A DNA stretch of 37,463 nt from Bacteroidales bacterium UBA4243 (GCA_002396205.1 DGXB01000095.1:2040-39502); one strand, 5' to 3'. Positions 25,156 to 33,654 are shown, counted from the stretch's first letter. Program-made: numbers and translations. Notes: generated by a model not told the origin, from the sequence alone.

Positions 25156-25285
25156 GTCATTGCGAGGAACGAAGCAATCCAGACAACAAACTTTTTCCTG
25201 GATTGACTTTGTTGAATCTGCGATTGGCTTCACTGCGTTCGCAAATGCTCTGCATTCGACGGAGTCAATGACGCAAAGCGTGTCA
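25156..25285. repeat. Dispersed repeat between the MFP and RND genes
   Basis: Bounded by GTCATTG (25156-25162) and CAATGAC (25266-25272), with an inner pair CAATCCAG/CTGGATTG (25175-25182, 25198-25205). Its right end, 25266-25285, matches 11794-11813 over 20 nt. The last three bases of this word are the TGA stop of the MFP gene on the minus strand. Confidence 0.7.
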
Positions 25286-26314
25286 TTTCACGGTAACATT
25301 CACTCCGTCCTTCAAGCGGATTTGTCCCTCGGTGACAATCTTGTCGCCCTCGTTGATGCCGCTGATGATTTCATACTTATCGCCAAGGCGCTTGCCGACT
25401 TCCACGAGCGTGTATTTCACCGTGTTGTCGGGTTGCAGCACAAAGATAAAGTGCTCGCCCGAGCCTTGTTGCTTGACCACGGCAACGTCGGGCACGACCA
25501 CATGGTGGTTGGTGCCGAAGTTGGCCGTCACGCGGGCAAACATGCCCGGACGCAGTCTTTGGTCGGCATTTTGGCAGACGACTTCGACGGGGAAGGTGTG
25601 TGTGGCGGCGCTGACGGTGGGGTAGATGAGGTTCACCTTGCCGGTGAAGTTCTCGCCCGGGTACGACTCCACGGTGATGTCGAAAGCCATGTCCTTGCTG
25701 ATGTGGGTGAAAAGGCTTTCGGACACGTTGATGAGCATCTTGACGGGCTGGATTTGCTGCACGACGAAGATGGGCATCTGCATACTGTACATGTCGCCAG
25801 CATCGTAGTTGCGGGCGGTCACCACGCCGTTGATGGGACTTCTCAGATAGGTGTTCTCGGCCAGGTTTTGATAGGTCTTTTTCGTGACGTTCAGGGCGAG
25901 ACGGGCCATGTCGTAATCCGATTGGGCCACGGCGCCGATGTTGTAAAGCTCGGTGAGACGAGCCAGCTCGGTCGAGTCGTTGACGTACTGCATACGGGTC
26001 TTGGCTAAGTTGACGTCGTCCATCGTGGCCAAAATCTGGCCCTTGCGCACTTGCTGTCCCACCTCTGCCTTGATGCTGACGATGCGGCCCGCTGTTTGCG
26101 AGACAATGTTGTTCGTCGCGAAAGGCTCAATGTTGGAGGTGAACGTGTTGGTGATTTCGACGTCTTCGGCCTGTGCCGTCACTACGCTGACCACAGGAGC
26201 GGCTTGCACTTGCTGCTGTTCGGTCGTGGTGGTTGTGTTGCCGTCTTTCGAGCCACATGCCGTCATCAGGGCGGCAGCGGCTAAAGTGATGATACTGAGT
26301 TTGAGGTATTTCAT
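25283..26314 (-). CDS. RND efflux membrane-fusion (periplasmic adaptor) lipoprotein
   Basis: Periplasmic adaptor joining the RND pump to the outer-membrane channel. The 343-residue product starts MKYLKLSIITL, with a lipobox ending LMTAC (Cys20) and a Thr/Gln-rich linker. The two halves of a biotinyl-lipoyl-like domain (VSQTAGRIVSIKAEVGQQV and YLRSPINGVVTARNYDAGD) flank a short alpha-hairpin. Beta-barrel and membrane-proximal domains ending INEGDKIVTEGQIRLKDG follow. The start at 26314 is set by the lipoprotein signal. Its stop codon is formed by the end of a dispersed repeat. It lies 88 bp after the TolC-like gene. Confidence 0.94.
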   Translation of the reverse strand: MKYLKLSIITLAAAALMTACGSKDGNTTTTTEQQQVQAAPVVSVVTAQAEDVEITNTFTSNIEPFATNNIVSQTAGRIVSIKAEVGQQVRKGQILATMDDVNLAKTRMQYVNDSTELARLTELYNIGAVAQSDYDMARLALNVTKKTYQNLAENTYLRSPINGVVTARNYDAGDMYSMQMPIFVVQQIQPVKMLINVSESLFTHISKDMAFDITVESYPGENFTGKVNLIYPTVSAATHTFPVEVVCQNADQRLRPGMFARVTANFGTNHHVVVPDVAVVKQQGSGEHFIFVLQPDNTVKYTLVEVGKRLGDKYEIISGINEGDKIVTEGQIRLKDGVNVTVK

Positions 26315-26372
26315 TGATGTGTTGTTTGTTATTTCTTTATTTTTGCTTTTGGCTCTTGGCCGGTCGCTAATT

Positions 26373-26397
26373 GCCAGTAGCCAGAGGCCAGTAGCCA
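26373..26397. repeat. Short direct repeat between the TolC-like and MFP genes
   Basis: GCCAGTAGCCA occurs at 26373-26383 and 26387-26397 (14-bp period), with a related GGCC-rich stretch just before. It occupies most of the gap between the two efflux genes. Confidence 0.65.
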
Positions 26398-26402
26398 ATG
26401 GC

Positions 26403-27752
26403 TTATTCCTTCCCAACCAATTCATCCAACGAGGCCTTCGCGACCATGAAATTGTAAACCGCTTGGGCTTGCGTGAGTTGTGCCTGCTGCAAAGCCAACT
26501 GTGCGTCGTTGAGTTCCACCAAGGTTGCCTTGCCCACTTCATACATCTTTTCGGAGATGTCGTAGCTCTTCTGTGCAATCTCAACCGTGGCGTTGGCGGC
26601 TTGGTAGTTCTTGATGCAGAGCGCCATCTGGTCGTTGTAGTTTCGGATGCCGATGCGCAGGTTGCGTTCGGCGTCTTCGCGTTGCAGGGCGAGCATGTTG
26701 CGGTTCACCTTGCTTTGCTTGATGGCGTTGTGTTTTTGGAAGCCATCGAAGACGGGGATGCTGAGGCTGACGGCGGCGGTGGAGGAGGGGAACCATCGCA
26801 GCTCGCTGTCGCCCATCGCGCTGTAGTTGTAGTTGATGCTCGCTGCGAGGGTGGGCAGGTATTGTTTCTTCTGCATTCTGATGGTCGATTCGAGCATACG
26901 GTCTTGGATGGCCAATTGCAGCAGCGAGCTGTTGTTGCTGAGGTCGTCTTCTTGGACGTAGGGCGTGAGCATCTCTTCCGTGTAGTCGTTCAGGTCGCCC
27001 ACCACTTCCACGTCCGTGTTGAGGTCGATGCCCATGACGGCCTTCAGCTGCCATGTGGCGAGCAGCACCGAGTTTTCGGCGCTCGACACGTTGGGTTCGG
27101 CGTTCATCATCGTCACTTGCGAGCGCAGGCGTTCCACCTCCGAGGCCTTGCCCACGTTGAAGCGCTGTTCGGTCTTCTCGTAGTTCTTCTGGGCGTTTTC
27201 GTAAACCGAGGTGACGACATCGAGCGAGCGTTGTGCCAAAAGCACGGCATAGAAGGCCTGCTTCACCTGTTTCACCATCGCTATTTTCGACGAGCGGGCT
27301 TGCTCGACGGCCAATTCCACGTCCATGCCGCTGAGTTTCAGGCTCTCCCAAAGCTGGGCGTTCACCAAAGGCATGCTGGCCGTGGCGGTGGCGTTGATGT
27401 TGTTGTCGCGACCCACCTTGATTTCCATGGCCTGGCCGCCCATGTCCATCACCATCACCTGCTTCTGCAAGGTGCGTTGATACGACCCGTTGATGCTGAC
27501 GTTGGGATAGAGCGCGGCATAGCTGCCTTTTCGGGCATAGCCCGTCTTTTCGACGGTCATGTCGGCGATTTTGATGGTGTTGCTTTCCGAGAGGGCGATC
27601 TCCAAGGCTTGCTCAAGGGTGAGTTGCAAAGCCTCAGGGCTCTTAGGCCCCTGAGCCTGCCGAAGGGCCGGTTCGTCTGTCTGCCCAAATGAAAACAATG
27701 GCATTGTGGCCAATGTTGTTATGGTCAAAATGTTGAAAATCAGTTTCTTCAT
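26403..27752 (-). CDS. TolC-family outer-membrane efflux channel
   Basis: Outer-membrane exit duct of the RND efflux system. The 449-residue product has a signal peptide (MKKLIFNILTITTLATMPLF, cleavage near SFG-Q) and the paired outer-membrane efflux repeats: LTLEQALEIALSESNTIKIA in the first half, and in the second half LQLAIQDRMLESTIRMQKKQ with the barrel strand LPTLAASINYNYSA and long Gln-rich helices. Just after the signal, ALRQAQGPKS is encoded by a dispersed palindromic repeat (27649-27668), probably a neutral insertion in a flexible N-terminus. First gene of the operon; a TACTTTTG box lies 41 nt upstream. Confidence 0.94.
   Translation of the reverse strand: MKKLIFNILTITTLATMPLFSFGQTDEPALRQAQGPKSPEALQLTLEQALEIALSESNTIKIADMTVEKTGYARKGSYAALYPNVSINGSYQRTLQKQVMVMDMGGQAMEIKVGRDNNINATATASMPLVNAQLWESLKLSGMDVELAVEQARSSKIAMVKQVKQAFYAVLLAQRSLDVVTSVYENAQKNYEKTEQRFNVGKASEVERLRSQVTMMNAEPNVSSAENSVLLATWQLKAVMGIDLNTDVEVVGDLNDYTEEMLTPYVQEDDLSNNSSLLQLAIQDRMLESTIRMQKKQYLPTLAASINYNYSAMGDSELRWFPSSTAAVSLSIPVFDGFQKHNAIKQSKVNRNMLALQREDAERNLRIGIRNYNDQMALCIKNYQAANATVEIAQKSYDISEKMYEVGKATLVELNDAQLALQQAQLTQAQAVYNFMVAKASLDELVGKE
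27649..27668. repeat. CCTGAGCCTGYCGAAGG-type palindromic repeat, copy 3
   Basis: CCCCTGAGCCTGCCGAAGGG within the TolC-like gene, read as ALRQAQGP, a different frame from the copies in the two sorting-domain genes. Confidence 0.8.
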
Positions 27753-27793
27753 AAAAACAAGTTCAAAAAATGGTCTACCTTATTTTAAGGGTG

Positions 27794-27801
27794 CAAAAGT
27801 A
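27794..27801 (-). promoter_or_regulatory. Promoter -7 box for the efflux operon
   Basis: TACTTTTG on the minus strand, 41 nt before the TolC-like ATG. The 181 bp between it and the divergent kinase promoter are A+T-rich, with no clear operator palindrome. Confidence 0.6.
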
Positions 27802-27982
27802 GTGATTCTAATGAAGTTAGATACGGATTTTTCAACGAAATATTTCATGTAATCAATGAAAAATTTTCCACTTCATTTTTTGCGCTGACGGTGTCGAATA
27901 TATGCTTGCCCCGTCCATGTTCGCTTTATTGAAGATTTGTTTCTTTTCATTGAAAACCAAACTGCATTTGAATGATTCGCCT

Positions 27983-27990
27983 TATCTTTG
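27983..27990 (+). promoter_or_regulatory. Promoter -7 box for the LytS/LytTR pair
   Basis: TATCTTTG, 4 nt before an ATG at 27995 and 19 nt before the next in-frame ATG at 28010. The second distance matches the 16-24 nt spacing of most promoters in this window. Confidence 0.6.
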
Positions 27991-28009
27991 CAGCATGAAA
28001 ATCAAGGAT

Positions 28010-29083
28010 ATGAAACGGCCTAACCTGCAAAGCCTGCCGACGGCCAACCTCGACCTGCTGGAACGCCTCTACAGGAACGGTGTCATCTGGATTGCGCTGT
28101 TTGTCATTTTCTTCACAGTGCATTCCAACGGCAACTACTTCTTCAGGGCGCTCAGTTCGCTGTGTTTCGTCGGGATGGAGGTCTTGTTGGTCACCATTAT
28201 TAATAAGGTGCTGATTGAGCATTACCTGAAACGCAACAGGGTGGTGCTGCTCATCCTGCTGTCCATCCTCATCCTTCCCCTTTGGGCTGCGGCATCTTCC
28301 GCCATCGACATCGTGCTCCTGCATTTTTTCACCAAACGGCCTTTCGCCGAGATTTTCAATTTCGGAGTCAGCTTCGTGGTTTTCATGGTGCGCCTCATCT
28401 GGTTCATCGCCACCTTTGCCATCGTGTTGATTTTCTACTATCAACGCAAGGAAAACGAGGAGAAAATCATCGGTGACCAGCTGAAGAGCGAGAAACTCGA
28501 CATGGAGCTGCGCTATCTCAAGTCGCAAATCAACCCGCACTTCCTTTTCAACGCGTTAAACAACATCTATTCAATGGTTTATACGCACGACGACAACGCC
28601 GCCGACGGGGTGTTGAAACTGTCGGAGATGTTGCGCTATGTCCTCGTCGACTGTCAGGCCGAGATGATCCCGTTGAGCAAGGAAATCAAATATATCGACA
28701 ATTTCATCGACTTCCAGATGATGCGCATGGGAGGCCATCGCGACGTTGTTTTCACCAAAGACGTGGAGAAAGAGGACTTCCTGATTGCCCCGATGCTCTT
28801 GCAGCCCATCATTGAGAACTGCTTCAAGTACAGCCGTTTGGAGACGCATCCTGATGGCTATGTTCATGTCAGCGTGAGACAGACGGGCAACAGGATTTGC
28901 TTCGAGGCCGAAAACACGGTGGCCGAAAACGCGCTCCCGATTGCAGGCAACGGAGGGGCAAAGTCGGGCATCGGCCTGAAAAACGTCCAACAACGCCTGA
29001 TGTTGCATTATGGTGAGGATTATGTGTTTGATATTGAGCAAAATAAAGATAAAGGAACCTATAAAGTCAAGATTGAACTATGA
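28010..29083 (+). CDS. LytS/YehU-type sensor histidine kinase
   Basis: Inner-membrane histidine kinase of the His_kinase (PF06580) type. The 357-residue product has four hydrophobic segments between about 20 and 150, then the phosphoacceptor helix QINPHFLFNALNNI (His177) and the ATPase motifs LLQPIIENCFKYS (N box) and GIGLKNVQQRL (G box). The start is uncertain: ATG 28010 is chosen because the promoter box at 27983-27990 would leave ATG 27995 leaderless. The first two codons of the stop overlap (ATGA) start its response regulator. No extracytoplasmic sensing domain is present, so the membrane segments themselves probably sense the stimulus. It is divergent from the efflux operon, which may be a target; this is inference. 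Confidence 0.92.
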   Translation: MKRPNLQSLPTANLDLLERLYRNGVIWIALFVIFFTVHSNGNYFFRALSSLCFVGMEVLLVTIINKVLIEHYLKRNRVVLLILLSILILPLWAAASSAIDIVLLHFFTKRPFAEIFNFGVSFVVFMVRLIWFIATFAIVLIFYYQRKENEEKIIGDQLKSEKLDMELRYLKSQINPHFLFNALNNIYSMVYTHDDNAADGVLKLSEMLRYVLVDCQAEMIPLSKEIKYIDNFIDFQMMRMGGHRDVVFTKDVEKEDFLIAPMLLQPIIENCFKYSRLETHPDGYVHVSVRQTGNRICFEAENTVAENALPIAGNGGAKSGIGLKNVQQRLMLHYGEDYVFDIEQNKDKGTYKVKIEL

Positions 29084-29799
29084 ATGAGAAGTATAACGTG
29101 ATCATCGTCGACGACGAATATTTGGCCCAAAAGCTGCTTCAAGACTATGTCTCAAAGGTGGAGTCGCTGCAATTGGTGGCCACTTGCTCCAATGCTTTCG
29201 AGGCCATGGAGGCCTTGAAAAAAAATTCGGTCGACATCATGCTTTTGGATATCCAAATGCCTGATTTGACTGGACTTGAGCTGGTGAAGAGCTTGGAGAA
29301 GAAGCCCGCCGTCATCTTCACCACGGCTTATTCGGAGTATGCCGTCGATGCGTTCAACCTCGCCGTTTCCGACTACCTGCTGAAGCCTTTCGACTTCCCG
29401 CGTTTCTTCCAGGCCATCAACAAGGCAATCGGCAACGTGCCTTCGAGGTCGGAAAACGCGCCAAAGCCCGCAGCTGACACCATCAGCAAGTCGAACGATT
29501 TCATCACGGTGAAAGCCGACTATAAGCTTTACAAAATCAACTACGACGACCTTCTCTTCATCGAAGGCCAGCACGAATACGTCACCTTCCACACCACGCA
29601 GCGGCGCATCACGGCCCTTTTCGCCTTGAAAGACCTGGAGGAAATCCTTCCGAAGGACAAGTTTGTGCGCGTCCACAAGTCGTATATCGTCTCGTTCAAG
29701 CATATCCAGGACTTGGACAAGAGCGATGTCACCGTGGCTGGCAACAAGGTTCCGGTTGGGGCCAGCTATCGCGACGAGTTGTTGGCGCGTTTGCAATGA
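29080..29799 (+). CDS. LytTR-family response regulator
   Basis: DNA-binding partner of the upstream kinase. The 239-residue product has a receiver domain (about 5-120) with acidic residues Asp11-Asp12, phosphoacceptor Asp57 in LLDIQMPD, Thr in FTTAYS and Lys in LLKPFDF. A linker rich in Pro/Ser and a LytTR domain (about 140-239) follow, with ITVKADYKLYKINYDDLLFI and VRVHKSYIVSF. Its ATG overlaps the kinase stop by 4 bp, so the pair is translationally coupled. Targets are not shown by the sequence. Confidence 0.95.
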   Translation: MNEKYNVIIVDDEYLAQKLLQDYVSKVESLQLVATCSNAFEAMEALKKNSVDIMLLDIQMPDLTGLELVKSLEKKPAVIFTTAYSEYAVDAFNLAVSDYLLKPFDFPRFFQAINKAIGNVPSRSENAPKPAADTISKSNDFITVKADYKLYKINYDDLLFIEGQHEYVTFHTTQRRITALFALKDLEEILPKDKFVRVHKSYIVSFKHIQDLDKSDVTVAGNKVPVGASYRDELLARLQ

Positions 29800-29838
29800 A
29801 AAAATCTCGCTTTTTTCTGATAATGAAAAGAAAAAGTG

Positions 29839-29846
29839 TATATTTG
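29839..29846 (+). promoter_or_regulatory. Promoter -7 box for the YegP-like gene
   Basis: TATATTTG, 34 nt before the ATG at 29881. Confidence 0.6.
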
Positions 29847-29880
29847 CAGCCTAAAACAACCTCTAAAAAACAGAAAAAAC

Positions 29881-30216
29881 ATGGGAAAATTTGAAATCAC
29901 AAGCAGGAAGAACGGCGAGTTCCAGTTCAACCTGAAGGCCACCAACGGCCAGGTCATCCTCACCAGCCAGGGCTACAAGACCAAGGCTTCGTGCCTTAAC
30001 GGCGTCGAGTCGGTCAAGAAGAACAGCCAAGACGAAAAACGCTTTGAGATCAAGGAAGCCGCCAACGGCAAGCCTTTCTTCAACCTGATGGCCACCAATG
30101 GCCAAGTCATCGGATCGAGCCAGATGTATGCCAACGAGGCCAACATGAAGAACGGCATCGCTTCGGTGATGAACAATGCCCCCGATGCCGAAATCGTCGA
30201 CCTGACGGAGGAGTAA
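29881..30216 (+). CDS. YegP/DUF1508-family protein
   Basis: Small soluble protein of 111 residues made of two tandem copies of a roughly 48-residue beta-rich unit. The first is GKFEITSRKNGEFQFNLKA with NGQVILTSQGYKTKASCLNG. The second is KRFEIKEAANGKPFFNLMA with NGQVIGSSQMYANEANMKNG. The family is widespread; its function is not established. Lysine-rich and without signal peptide, so probably cytoplasmic. The start at 29881 (MGKFEIT) matches the family; an upstream in-frame ATG at 29836 overlaps the promoter box and is rejected. A strong terminator follows the stop. Confidence 0.92.
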   Translation: MGKFEITSRKNGEFQFNLKATNGQVILTSQGYKTKASCLNGVESVKKNSQDEKRFEIKEAANGKPFFNLMATNGQVIGSSQMYANEANMKNGIASVMNNAPDAEIVDLTEE

Positions 30217-30234
30217 TCATTTTTTTTGGTGAAA

Positions 30235-30264
30235 CAAAAAAGGGACTGTGAAGTCCCTTTTTTT
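30235..30264. terminator. Bidirectional intrinsic terminator
   Basis: GGGACT, loop GTGA, AGTCCC, flanked by six A on the left and seven T on the right. It lies between the convergent YegP-like gene and the large T9SS protein gene and can serve both. Confidence 0.88.
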
Positions 30265-30286
30265 GTTCCAGGAAGTCAATGTGGGT

Positions 30287-33238
30287 TTATTCAACCACGA
30301 ACTTGGCCAGTTGCGTATTCGTACCGTTGCTCACGCGGATGAAATACATGCCGCTTGGCAGGTCGCTGACGTTGAGGCGCATCTCACTTTGCCCGTTGGC
30401 GACGAAGTGCTTCATCGTGCGGCCACTCATGTCGATGACCTTCACCTCTGTCTTGCCTTCAAGGTTGGCACTGATGTTCAACACGTTTTTCACGGGGTTG
30501 GGATAGAGGCTAAGTTGGGCCTGTCCGTTTTCGCCTATGTTTTCAGTGCCGGGATAGAAAGTCAAGATCTCGGAAGGCTCTGACTCTTGTCCGGCTTGGT
30601 CGATGGTGGTGACATAGACGCTCACCTCCTCCTCGTCGTCAACCTCAAAGATCCATTGCGTGCCATACACTTCCACGGGTTGGTCTGGATAGTCAACGAA
30701 GTAGAGGTTGAAGTGGTCGAAGTCGTTCATCACGGGCATGTCCCACATGATGGGCGTATAGAAGCCTTGTGCGTTCACTTGCTCGTCGATGCGGAGGTTG
30801 GTGGGCGGTTCGGGAACGGCATTGTCGACATGGTAGTTCATAACGCCGTAGTAAGTCGGGGCGAAGGTCTCGTTGTTGTCGGCAGGCCACTTGCCGAACA
30901 TGGTGGCTGTGGCAGCGTCGCGCACGAAGAGGTAGAGGCCGCTGCTGCCGTTGTCGGTGTTCAGCTTCCAGGTCTCGTCGTTGCCAAGCGGCAGGGCAAA
31001 CTCGATGGTCTCGTAGCCTTGGCTCATGTCGCAGGCGATGATTTCCTCGGGCAGGTTCATCACGGTGCCCACGCCGCCGTTGTCGTAGATGGGACGGTAG
31101 CGCACGGTGCTGGGGTTGCCGTAGTACATCCAGTAGTTGCCTTCGCTGTCGTCGCCTTGGGGCGGATAGGTGCCGTCGTTATTGTCGTCGATGTAGAGGG
31201 CTACGCCGTCGTTGTTGGTCCACTCGGTGTCGAGACGGTTCTCGGAGCACACATAGAGGAAGTTGTCGTCCATCTTGAAATGGAGGGTGACGCTACCCAT
31301 CTCCGCAGGAAGGAGGTAGTTGCTCACATCGACGCGGAAGGCATCGGCCCATTCGCCTTCACTCATGATGCCGTCGATGGTGGGGGCAGTGCCGTCATAG
31401 ACGTCGATGGAGCGGACAATGTAGGCGGTGGTGGCAAAGCCGAGGCAGACGTTGGAATAGGGCGTCTCAAGTTCGTTGTCCAATTGAGCTGTGACGGCAT
31501 AGTAGTATTGTTGGGTAGGAATTACGCTGTGGTCCTCGAAATAGCCTTCTCCTGCGCCAATGGTTGCCATAGGCTCACCAAATGGGGCATTTAGGGCGTT
31601 CTTGCGGTAGATGTTGTATCCGTTCGCACCATCCACCTCGCTCCAAGTGAGTTCGACGTAATCGAAGGCACCTTGCGAGGCGTAGAGGTCGGCGATGGGC
31701 GCGCCAACGGCTTCCATCTCGATGTTGACTTCGGATGTCTCGCCTCCCGTGATGGCGAATCCGATGGTTTGTGTGAGGTAGCCGGGAATGCGAGCCGTGA
31801 GGGTGTAGTTGCCCTCGGGGATGGCGCAGATGACGAAGCCTCCGTCGTCATCGGTCATCTCAAAATAGTCGTCTAACTCGTTGATGCTGACGCTGACGCC
31901 GCTGTCATCGTCGTTGCCAATGAGGTCGATGATGCCCCTCAGTGTGCCCATGTCGTCGCCGAAACATTTGATGCCGTAGGTGCGGCTACCGCTGCCCATC
32001 TCGCGGCAGTGGACGGCCTTGCCACCGAAGAGGCAGTAGGTGCCATCGGCAGAGATGTCGATGTGTTCCATCGAACCGGGAGTGCTGAGTTCGGCGATAG
32101 GCTCGTTGCTCTGTTTGCGGAAAAGGAAGAAGTCGGGTGTGGCGTGGTTGATCGGACCCCAAGTGACGAAGCCGATGATGCTGCCGTCGTCGCTCATGGC
32201 GGCTTGGGTCACTTCGTCGCCGCAGCCCGTGTAGCTCCAGATAGGCTCGTTGGAATAGTTGTTGAACAGATAGCAACAGCCGTCGTAGCCTGAAGCGACG
32301 AAGTCGAGGGTGCCGATGGCGATGATGCTGCCGTCGTCGGAGATGGCGTTGGCACAGCCCCAGGTGGAGCTGGCGCCAGGGCCTGCCACGCTGGCAGTCC
32401 ACACGCTCTCGTAACGCTCACCGTTCCATTTGTAGAGGTAGGCCATGCCGCTGAAGTCGGTGTAGACAAGGTAGTCGCCGTTGGCGCTAAGGGCAGGGTC
32501 TTGTGTGGGCGAGTTGTCGTAATAATAAAGGTCGTTTTGGAGCACGTCGCCCGTCATTGGGTCGAGCACCCAAATCTGTTTGTAGCCTTGGGCGAAAGCG
32601 GCCACGAGGCGCGAACCGTCCTTGGAGAGACTCAATCCGACGGGGTTGACGGTGAGGTCACCGAGGATCCAGCTGGGGTCGCTTTTGTTGATGGCGAAGC
32701 TGTAACATGCGATGGCATAGTAGTTCGCCTCATAGTCGCCATAGGCGACGTAGATGGCGGTGCCAGCGGGGTTGAGTTTCATGCGTGTGACGGGATAGTC
32801 CAAGGTCTCGTGGAAAACCTCGTTGCCGTTCATGTCGACTACGTAAAGTTCTTGGCTGTCGTTGTAGGCGATGGCATTGCCCAAGAGCGCGACATCGGCA
32901 TGGCCGCCGTTCACAACAGGAATCTCCCATTTCACGGTCCCGTTGGCATCGAAAAGGCTGAGGCGTTTGTCGTTCAACCCATAGTAGACGAGATAGTCGC
33001 CAGTCGCATCGATGTAGAAGACATCGTCGGGCATGGCACCACTCTCATAGTTTTCCCAAAGGATGGTGGGGTCGTCGGTCACGGTGCGTTCCATCGTCGG
33101 GTTGTTGTTGGTTGTGGCATACTCACGACTCATGCCCCGAGTGGGGTCGGTCGTGGTTCTCACGGCTTGGCGTTGGGCGAAGACGTTGCCCGAAAAAGCC
33201 AAGGCGAACATCAAGGTGAAGAATAACGATCTGTTCAT
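30287..33238 (-). CDS. Large secreted multidomain protein: propeller, regulatory-like domain, Fn3, CBM9-like, T9SS sorting domain
   Basis: Secreted or surface protein of 983 residues with signal peptide MNRSLFFTLMFALAFSGNVF ending at AQ. From about 55 to 430 it has repeated beta-propeller blades of the PQQ/WD kind (GDYLVYYGLNDKRLSLFDAN, DGSRLVAAFAQG, DGSIIAIGTLD). About 440-530 is a carboxypeptidase-regulatory-like fold (DDGGFVICAIPEGNYTLTAR). About 535-630 is an Fn3 domain. About 635-800 resembles a CBM9/DOMON sugar-binding domain (APTIDGIMSEGEWADAFRVD, then VALYIDDNNDG). A further Fn3-like segment and a type A sorting domain (LYPNPVKNVLNISANLEG) end the protein. No catalytic motif is seen, so a binding role at the cell surface is the best guess. 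Confidence 0.88.
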   Translation of the reverse strand: MNRSLFFTLMFALAFSGNVFAQRQAVRTTTDPTRGMSREYATTNNNPTMERTVTDDPTILWENYESGAMPDDVFYIDATGDYLVYYGLNDKRLSLFDANGTVKWEIPVVNGGHADVALLGNAIAYNDSQELYVVDMNGNEVFHETLDYPVTRMKLNPAGTAIYVAYGDYEANYYAIACYSFAINKSDPSWILGDLTVNPVGLSLSKDGSRLVAAFAQGYKQIWVLDPMTGDVLQNDLYYYDNSPTQDPALSANGDYLVYTDFSGMAYLYKWNGERYESVWTASVAGPGASSTWGCANAISDDGSIIAIGTLDFVASGYDGCCYLFNNYSNEPIWSYTGCGDEVTQAAMSDDGSIIGFVTWGPINHATPDFFLFRKQSNEPIAELSTPGSMEHIDISADGTYCLFGGKAVHCREMGSGSRTYGIKCFGDDMGTLRGIIDLIGNDDDSGVSVSINELDDYFEMTDDDGGFVICAIPEGNYTLTARIPGYLTQTIGFAITGGETSEVNIEMEAVGAPIADLYASQGAFDYVELTWSEVDGANGYNIYRKNALNAPFGEPMATIGAGEGYFEDHSVIPTQQYYYAVTAQLDNELETPYSNVCLGFATTAYIVRSIDVYDGTAPTIDGIMSEGEWADAFRVDVSNYLLPAEMGSVTLHFKMDDNFLYVCSENRLDTEWTNNDGVALYIDDNNDGTYPPQGDDSEGNYWMYYGNPSTVRYRPIYDNGGVGTVMNLPEEIIACDMSQGYETIEFALPLGNDETWKLNTDNGSSGLYLFVRDAATATMFGKWPADNNETFAPTYYGVMNYHVDNAVPEPPTNLRIDEQVNAQGFYTPIMWDMPVMNDFDHFNLYFVDYPDQPVEVYGTQWIFEVDDEEEVSVYVTTIDQAGQESEPSEILTFYPGTENIGENGQAQLSLYPNPVKNVLNISANLEGKTEVKVIDMSGRTMKHFVANGQSEMRLNVSDLPSGMYFIRVSNGTNTQLAKFVVE

Positions 33239-33274
33239 GTTGCTTGTTTTTTAAAAGGTTGTTTTTCGACACTG

Positions 33275-33282
33275 CAATAATA
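33275..33282 (-). promoter_or_regulatory. Possible -7 box for the large T9SS protein gene
   Basis: TATTATTG on the minus strand, one base off the TAnnTTTG consensus, 36 nt before the ATG at 33238. Confidence 0.3.
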
Positions 33283-33324
33283 GCTATTTTTTTCCGTTTA
33301 TTCTACCGATATTCAAAAATTTTC

Positions 33325-33332
33325 TATTTTTG
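33325..33332 (+). promoter_or_regulatory. Promoter -7 box for the lipoprotein-MauE/Trx pair
   Basis: TATTTTTG, 20 nt before the ATG at 33353. Confidence 0.6.
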
Positions 33333-33352
33333 CGCAAAATTATTTCGAAATA

Positions 33353-33646
33353 ATGAAAAAAGTTTTTTTGTTCGCCATCGCGTTGCTGATTCTGGCCTTG
33401 CCTTCGTGCAAGAAGACACGCTATTGCCGCTGCACTACCATCCAAAACGAGGAGGTGGTCAACTTGGGCGAAGACTATTATACCATCGAAGATGGCTCGT
33501 CGTGTTCCGACAAGTCGAAGGAAATCGTGGGTTGGGGGCAGGTGATTTGCACCGAGGTCTCCGAACAGGAGGTCACCGGTGAAGAGTCCAATTGGTGGGA
33601 TAATTTGTTCGGCGGCGGCAACAACAACCACAACAATAAACCGTAA
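33353..33646 (+). CDS. Small cysteine-containing lipoprotein of unknown function
   Basis: 97 residues with a lipoprotein signal (lipobox ALPSC, Cys19). The mature part contains four more cysteines: Cys25 and Cys27 in RYCRC, Cys51 and Cys66. The end is Gly/Asn-rich (GGGNNNHNNKP). I do not recognise a family. It lies 8 nt before a membrane protein with a thioredoxin-like domain, and the shared cysteine theme suggests that the two act together in the envelope; that is inference. Confidence 0.8.
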   Translation: MKKVFLFAIALLILALPSCKKTRYCRCTTIQNEEVVNLGEDYYTIEDGSSCSDKSKEIVGWGQVICTEVSEQEVTGEESNWWDNLFGGGNNNHNNKP

Positions 33647-33654
33647 TCATCAGT

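Noticed and set aside
25953..27692. 579-codon plus-strand frame opposite the MFP and TolC-like genes
   Set aside because: The translation is His/Val/Leu-rich with no domain, and both genes on the other strand are well supported.
28010..29083. Frameshift or truncation in the kinase
   Set aside because: All expected motifs are present in one frame, and the stop overlaps the regulator start in the normal way.
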